Part shown: piece after piece, positions 6,278-10,139 of the stretch | Layout: each line of letters begins with the position of its first letter | Position numbering within the stretch: position 1 is the stretch's first letter | From: Sulfurovum sp. | GTDB taxonomy: Bacteria; Campylobacterota; Campylobacteria; Campylobacterales; Sulfurovaceae | NCBI GenBank assembly: GCA_015661795.1 | Contig: DQVJ01000273.1 | Span: 1 to 10,139 of the forward strand | Reading direction: 5' to 3' | Length of the DNA: 10,139 nucleotides | The notes under the pieces: model-generated | What the model saw: only the letters and a program-made list of their open reading frames with translations | Told to the model about the DNA's origin: nothing | Database searches by the model: none | Program-made: the position numbers and the translations under genes

Positions 6278-6298
6278 GGTAGAGGATTTTCCTCTACC
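6278..6298 (+). terminator. Hairpin after the superoxide reductase gene
   Basis: GGTAGAGGA and TCCTCTACC form a perfect nine-base stem around a TTT loop, nine bases after the stop codon. The downstream sequence is AATATATACCC, so the U-tract is poor; it is nevertheless the strongest hairpin between this gene and the next. Confidence 0.6.
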
Positions 6299-6379
6299 AA
6301 TATATACCCTCTTTCACTCACTCTCTTTTAAGCATTTTTAACAAAATAACCATTTACTGCATATCAAAATATCTTTAGC

Positions 6380-6385
6380 TATAAT
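6380..6385 (+). promoter_or_regulatory. Candidate -10 box of the S41 protease gene
   Basis: A consensus TATAAT in the context TTTAGCTATAATATTTTTT closely resembles the one before sdhA. It lies 50 bases before the ATG. Just downstream, TACAAT (6396-6401) and ATTGTA (6408-6413) form an inverted repeat with a six-base spacer at the expected transcript start; this could be an operator or a weak leader hairpin. Confidence 0.5.
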
Positions 6386-6435
6386 ATTTTTTCAATACAA
6401 TGAATTAATTGTACGCATCTCTCTAAGGGTTTCAT

Positions 6436-7611
6436 ATGATATACAATATACTAATACTTACTTTTATACTATTCCTAACTGCTTGTGGTTCTAATTCTGC
6501 TAAAAATGATACCCAAGTATTTACAACACAAGAAAAAATATTTGTACATAACCTTTTTTTAAATGAATATCTATTCTATGATAGAGTCACACCATCTATA
6601 GACTATACATTATTTGACTCTCCACAATCACTCATCAATACACTTCGTATTTCACCTCCTGACAAATGGAGTTTTACATTAACAGCAAAAGAATATGAAG
6701 ATTTTGAAAATCAAACAACTGCTGGCTTTGGTTTTGGATATACTCAGGATTTTACGCTTTACCTTGTACGTATTGGTGCACCTGCCTATGGAAAACTTTT
6801 AAGAGGAGATAAAATTTTATATATCAACGGACAATCTGTTACAGCCAACCTTGTTACTGATGCAAGCCAAAATTTGGGCGTAGAAACAACCTTTACAGTA
6901 TTACGTAAAAATGAGCAGATAGATATAGCTGTTGTGCCCAACCCCTACACATTTAAAGTCTCTTTAGGAAAAATAATCAACCAGGGTACAACAAATATCG
7001 GTTATCTCCGTTACGATGCTTTTACTGAAAACTCTATATCAGAACTTGAAATGATATTTACAACATTTAAAGATGCCAATATTTCTGAACTCATCATTGA
7101 CCTTAGATATAATGGAGGTGGGTCCATTATTACTGCCAGTGCTTTACTTGATAATATATCAAATGCTTATGCTGGTCAAAGACAAATCTATCTAGACTGG
7201 AACGCCAATTATAAAACTAAAAATGAAACCTATACATTTGAGGATATTGATTTGCAAGATGGCAACGAACTCACGATGCAACGTGTTATTTTTCTGGTCA
7301 CAGAAAAATCTGCATCTGCCAGTGAGCTTGTCATTTCTGCTCTGAACCCCTACTTGGGGAAGACTAATGTCATCACCATAGGTACCAATACACATGGAAA
7401 ACCCGTAGGTATGTCAGGACGTATATACGGTATAAACTACTATTTTCTACTAAACTTTTTTGTCAGAAACAATGTCAATGACATAACAAGTTTTGATGGT
7501 GTCTCCCCTACCTGTATAGCAGAAGATGATCTCACTCATCTAAGAGGTGATACCAATGAAACCATGCTTTCTACAGCGCTTTATTATATACAAAATGATG
7601 CATGCCCTTAA
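6436..7611 (+). CDS. S41-family (C-terminal processing type) serine protease lipoprotein with PDZ domain
   Basis: A cell-envelope protease of the Ctp/Prc superfamily, with unknown substrates. Of 391 residues, 1-16 are a lipoprotein signal peptide ending in the lipobox LTAC, with C17 as the lipidated residue, so it is anchored to a periplasmic membrane face. A PDZ-like domain spans roughly 93-165 (GAPAYGKLLRGDKILYINGQ). The protease core runs about 185-345 with DLRYNGGGS (222-230), the catalytic serine S294 in KSASASE and the catalytic lysine K322 in THGKPVG; both catalytic residues are present. Two cysteines in the tail (C360, C390) may form a disulfide in the periplasm. AAGGG at 6425-6429 precedes the ATG by six bases. 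Transcription probably starts at the TATAAT at 6380. The uracil-DNA glycosylase gene follows 23 bases later without a terminator, so the two may be cotranscribed. It is not the housekeeping CtpA type, which usually has a non-lipoprotein N-terminus. Confidence 0.88.
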   Translation: MIYNILILTFILFLTACGSNSAKNDTQVFTTQEKIFVHNLFLNEYLFYDRVTPSIDYTLFDSPQSLINTLRISPPDKWSFTLTAKEYEDFENQTTAGFGFGYTQDFTLYLVRIGAPAYGKLLRGDKILYINGQSVTANLVTDASQNLGVETTFTVLRKNEQIDIAVVPNPYTFKVSLGKIINQGTTNIGYLRYDAFTENSISELEMIFTTFKDANISELIIDLRYNGGGSIITASALLDNISNAYAGQRQIYLDWNANYKTKNETYTFEDIDLQDGNELTMQRVIFLVTEKSASASELVISALNPYLGKTNVITIGTNTHGKPVGMSGRIYGINYYFLLNFFVRNNVNDITSFDGVSPTCIAEDDLTHLRGDTNETMLSTALYYIQNDACP

Positions 7612-7634
7612 GAATTTTGAAAGTATAATTCATA

Positions 7635-8294
7635 ATGAAAAACCTTAAAAATGCGCTTCTGTTAAAGCAACTATACCAACTCAAACAATTAGGGTACAAA
7701 TACACTTCAGTATCTGCCTATCAAGAGACAGAACCTGACCTTACTTTGCCAAACAACCTACATGCCTTAGAGAAACAAGCCAAAGAATGTCATCTATGCA
7801 CACTGAGTAAAGGTAGACAAAAAGTCGTTTTTGGGGAAGGTAATCCCAATGCAAAACTCATGTTTGTAGGAGATACACCAAGTAGTAGCGATGACAGTAC
7901 AGGAAATATATTTACAGGACGTTCTGGTGAGATGCTTAGTAAAATGCTAGAAAATGTCTTAAAACTATCAAGATCTGATGTCTATATAACAAATATCCTA
8001 AAATGTAAATCTTTAGCACATCAACCTCTCGCCCCCTCACATGCGCATACTTGTCACCCTTATCTTCTTAAAGAAATAAGTTTAGTCAAACCTGATATCA
8101 TTATCACTTTAGGTGACACTGCCTATCACTATCTCACAGGAGATACTACTGACATGAGTCAAGTAAGAGGTATTGTACAGGAAAAAGAGGATTATACTAT
8201 CATCCCTACTTACCACCCAAGTTATTTACTTAGGAACCCCAGTGCCAAGAAGGTAGTCCTTGAAGATTTGTTAAAAATAAAAGCATTGATATAA
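7635..8294 (+). CDS. Family 4-type uracil-DNA glycosylase with Fe-S cysteines
   Basis: Such enzymes remove uracil from DNA as the first step of base-excision repair. The 219-residue protein has the family 4 cysteine set C52-x2-C55, C124 and C140 for a [4Fe-4S] cluster, FGEGNP (66-71), the motif A position at 79-87 (GDTPSSSDD, where most family 4 proteins have GE.PG..ED), TGRSGEML (94-101), TNILKCK (119-125), PDIIITLGDTA (153-163) and the HPSYLLR motif (194-200) with the uracil-contacting histidine H194. An N-terminal helix of about 40 residues precedes the first cysteine pair, as is common in bacterial members. The start is the only plausible ATG, but its ribosome site is weak (GAAAG at 7619-7623, 11 bases away). 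It lies 23 bases after the S41 protease gene. The altered motif A leaves some doubt about activity on uracil; a related subfamily with another specificity is possible. Confidence 0.85.
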   Translation: MKNLKNALLLKQLYQLKQLGYKYTSVSAYQETEPDLTLPNNLHALEKQAKECHLCTLSKGRQKVVFGEGNPNAKLMFVGDTPSSSDDSTGNIFTGRSGEMLSKMLENVLKLSRSDVYITNILKCKSLAHQPLAPSHAHTCHPYLLKEISLVKPDIIITLGDTAYHYLTGDTTDMSQVRGIVQEKEDYTIIPTYHPSYLLRNPSAKKVVLEDLLKIKALI

Positions 8295-8297
8295 ATA

Positions 8298-8319
8298 TGA
8301 AGATACTTCACAATTTTTT
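8298..8319 (+). terminator. Short candidate intrinsic terminator after the glycosylase gene
   Basis: TGAAG and CTTCA form a five-base stem around ATA, followed by ACAA-type sequence and a run of six T (8314-8319), just after the stop codon at 8292-8294. The stem is short and weak, so it may only partly stop transcription into the downstream gene. Confidence 0.35.
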
Positions 8320-8379
8320 GACATTTTTTAGTTAGACTCCATTTACAAAAGATATTAAAGTTTAAAAGAAAGGGACAGC

Positions 8380-10139
8380 ATGCATCAAAACAAACATATA
8401 TACGCATATATTATCAAGTTTGCATTACTGTTTTTTACCCTACTCATTTTTACTTCTACTACTGTATCAGCAAATTCTAAAGTAATAGTGACAAATGATA
8501 CATCATCCTACACTGATTTTCAAGTAGAATATCTTATCGAAAAGCCAAACCAACTACTCACCATAGAAGAAGTTTCTAAATTACCATTTACAAAACATAC
8601 AAACAATGCTTTTACCTTTGGTTACAAAAAAAACAACTTTTGGTTTCGATTTACTATTCAAAACAACTCAAACCATGAAAAAGATATGGTTTTGGAACTT
8701 ACTGAAGTCATTCATAAAACAGTTGACCTCTATGTGGTATCAGATACCATTATCCATCAAAAAAATGGTTTACGTATTCCTGTTCAAAACCGTGAAATAA
8801 AAGAATCTACACCCTCTTTTCCTCTACATTTAAAAGCTGGAGAACATAAAGAAATATATTTGAAAGTTGCTACAATATATGGCCTTTTTGGCGCCATTCA
8901 CCTCAAAACAGAAGAACAATATAAAAAAGATCTACAACTGAAAAAATACCTTTATCTTGCATATTTTTCTGGAATATTTATGCTTATATTATACAATCTT
9001 GTCATTTTTTTATATTTACGAGATAAAATGTATTTTTATTATATTTCATATGTATTTATTTTCATGCTTTGGGCTGCCAACTTTAAAGGTCTTTTACTTC
9101 CTTATATAAATATAGAAATCTATAATTTGTTACAAATGACCATCCCTATCTTTTTTACTTTACTGATACTTTTTTCACAATCTATTTTAGAAACAAAAAA
9201 ATATTTTATGCGATTACACAAAACACTCAATGGTTTTATAGTTGTTTGTATAGTCACTTTAATATGGATGTCTATATCTCTAAAGAGTGGTTTTCATTTT
9301 ATGAATATTGTGGCAACACCATTGTTACCATTTTTACTCATCGTTGCCATTTGGGCCTTATATAAAAAACATACTATTACCAAAATATACCTTCCTGCAC
9401 TCACTGTCTATATCATTGGTATGATTCTGCTGAGTTTAATGGCCATTGGTATATTACCATATACTGTTGAACTGAGTCATGCTGCTATGATTGGAGCTAT
9501 CTTTGAAATAGTTCTTTTCTCACTTTTACTTGCATACCGTATCAGTATTGTACGCAAAGAATCCCTACAAACACGTGAACAACTTTTAGAGCAACAAAAA
9601 ACGGAGAGCACACGCCTTTTTCATGCCGTTGCTGAAAAAACAATGGCCTTAAATCTAGCAAAAAAAGAACTTGAAGAAGAATTATCGAAAAAAATCGCTT
9701 TGGAAAAACATTTAAAACACCTAGCATCTACAGATCCGCTTACAGGACTCTATAACAGACGTGCCTTTTTTGATATATGTGACGTAGAAATGAAAAATGC
9801 AAGAAATGATAATACACAACTTACATGCCTTATTATTGATATTGATCACTTCAAACACATTAATGATACCTACGGACATGATATCGGAGATAAGGTTATT
9901 TCAACTCTAGCTAAATTAATGATTGACAACACGAGAACAATGGATTATATAGGAAGAATTGGAGGAGAAGAATTTGCTGTCCTGATGCCAAATACAGATA
10001 TGGATTCGGCTTTTCAAATTGCCGATAGGTTGAGAGCCAATATTGCAAAAAATGAAATAATACTAAATCCAAAAGTTATTTCTATATCTGTAAGTATTGG
10101 GTTGAGTTATTTAACACATGAAGATAAAAATATACATAC
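8380..10139 (+). CDS. Membrane diguanylate cyclase with DISM sensor (7TMR-DISMED2, 7TM, coiled coil, GGDEF), 3' end beyond the window
   Basis: A transmembrane receptor predicted to make cyclic di-GMP in response to a periplasmic signal. The 586 residues present begin with a signal peptide (cleavage likely after V29-S30-A31). A periplasmic domain of about 40-180 follows, with the NNFWFRF and NNS features of 7TMR-DISMED2, which resembles carbohydrate-binding folds. About seven hydrophobic segments between 189 and 390 form the DISM membrane domain. A charged helical linker (390-445, likely coiled coil) leads to the GGDEF domain: TDPLTGLYNRR (451-461), DIDHFK (487-492), NDTYGHDIGD (495-504) and the active-site signature GGEEF (528-532). 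R519-T-M-D522, five residues before the signature, is a canonical RxxD inhibitory site, so product inhibition is expected. AGGGA at 8371-8375 precedes the ATG. The frame is still open at the window end; the GGDEF domain is nearly complete, and a further domain such as EAL cannot be excluded. Confidence 0.92.
   Translation, partial: MHQNKHIYAYIIKFALLFFTLLIFTSTTVSANSKVIVTNDTSSYTDFQVEYLIEKPNQLLTIEEVSKLPFTKHTNNAFTFGYKKNNFWFRFTIQNNSNHEKDMVLELTEVIHKTVDLYVVSDTIIHQKNGLRIPVQNREIKESTPSFPLHLKAGEHKEIYLKVATIYGLFGAIHLKTEEQYKKDLQLKKYLYLAYFSGIFMLILYNLVIFLYLRDKMYFYYISYVFIFMLWAANFKGLLLPYINIEIYNLLQMTIPIFFTLLILFSQSILETKKYFMRLHKTLNGFIVVCIVTLIWMSISLKSGFHFMNIVATPLLPFLLIVAIWALYKKHTITKIYLPALTVYIIGMILLSLMAIGILPYTVELSHAAMIGAIFEIVLFSLLLAYRISIVRKESLQTREQLLEQQKTESTRLFHAVAEKTMALNLAKKELEEELSKKIALEKHLKHLASTDPLTGLYNRRAFFDICDVEMKNARNDNTQLTCLIIDIDHFKHINDTYGHDIGDKVISTLAKLMIDNTRTMDYIGRIGGEEFAVLMPNTDMDSAFQIADRLRANIAKNEIILNPKVISISVSIGLSYLTHEDKNIH

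Noticed and set aside
8318..8323. TTGACA as a consensus -35 box for the diguanylate cyclase gene
   Set aside because: No good -10 sequence is found 16-18 bases downstream; the only TATTAA lies too far away, and the T-run it belongs to fits a terminator better.
1..10139. CRISPR array, tRNA/rRNA, insertion sequence or attachment site
   Set aside because: I saw no spaced direct repeats, cloverleaf-like sequence, transposase motifs or terminal inverted repeats in the window.

Overview
The window looks like an AT-rich chromosomal segment of a Campylobacterota (epsilonproteobacterial) species, probably a free-living Sulfurimonas/Sulfurovum-type organism. The grounds are the AT-rich codon use, extended TATAAT-type -10 boxes without clear -35 boxes, a succinate dehydrogenase/fumarate reductase of the SdhA-SdhB-SdhE type (a CCG-domain membrane-anchor subunit, no SdhC/D), a stand-alone superoxide reductase, and a DISM-type GGDEF sensor. 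The genus is inference.

Layout. Left edge, minus strand: most of thiL (thiamine-monophosphate kinase), cut by the window start. It is divergent from a plus-strand gene at 925-1974, and the shared intergenic region carries two short perfect palindromes. The 925-1974 gene is followed by sdhA (2099-3817), sdhB (3827-4816) and sdhE (4827-5717). These three are tightly packed, and each SD sequence overlaps the stop codon of the gene before it. A 28-bp perfect palindrome closes the operon. Next come a monocistronic class II superoxide reductase (5886-6269) with a small palindrome over its -10 region and a hairpin after its stop, a PDZ/S41-family lipoprotein protease (6436-7611), a family-4-like uracil-DNA glycosylase (7635-8294), and at the right edge a membrane diguanylate cyclase (8380 to beyond 10139).

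The most interesting object is the 349-aa protein at 925-1974. By eye it aligns with the SdhB encoded two genes downstream over the whole ferredoxin and helical domains (shared TDYLPYYK, FSY, HY, AY and DC blocks). Its C-terminal ~110 residues align with the CCG domain of SdhE. Nearly all Fe-S ligand cysteines are replaced or deleted. It therefore looks like a fused, cluster-free pseudo-subunit, SdhB-like plus SdhE-like, encoded directly in front of the genuine sdhABE genes. An assembly, regulatory or structural role in that complex is the natural hypothesis, but it is inference.

Together, sdhABE would interconvert succinate and fumarate against the quinone pool. SdhA has no Tat signal, which argues for a cytoplasmic active site (oxidative or reductive TCA cycle) rather than the periplasmic methylmenaquinol:fumarate reductase of Wolinella and Campylobacter. 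The superoxide reductase fits a microaerophilic or anaerobic lifestyle. The remaining genes are housekeeping or signalling genes with no evident link to Sdh.
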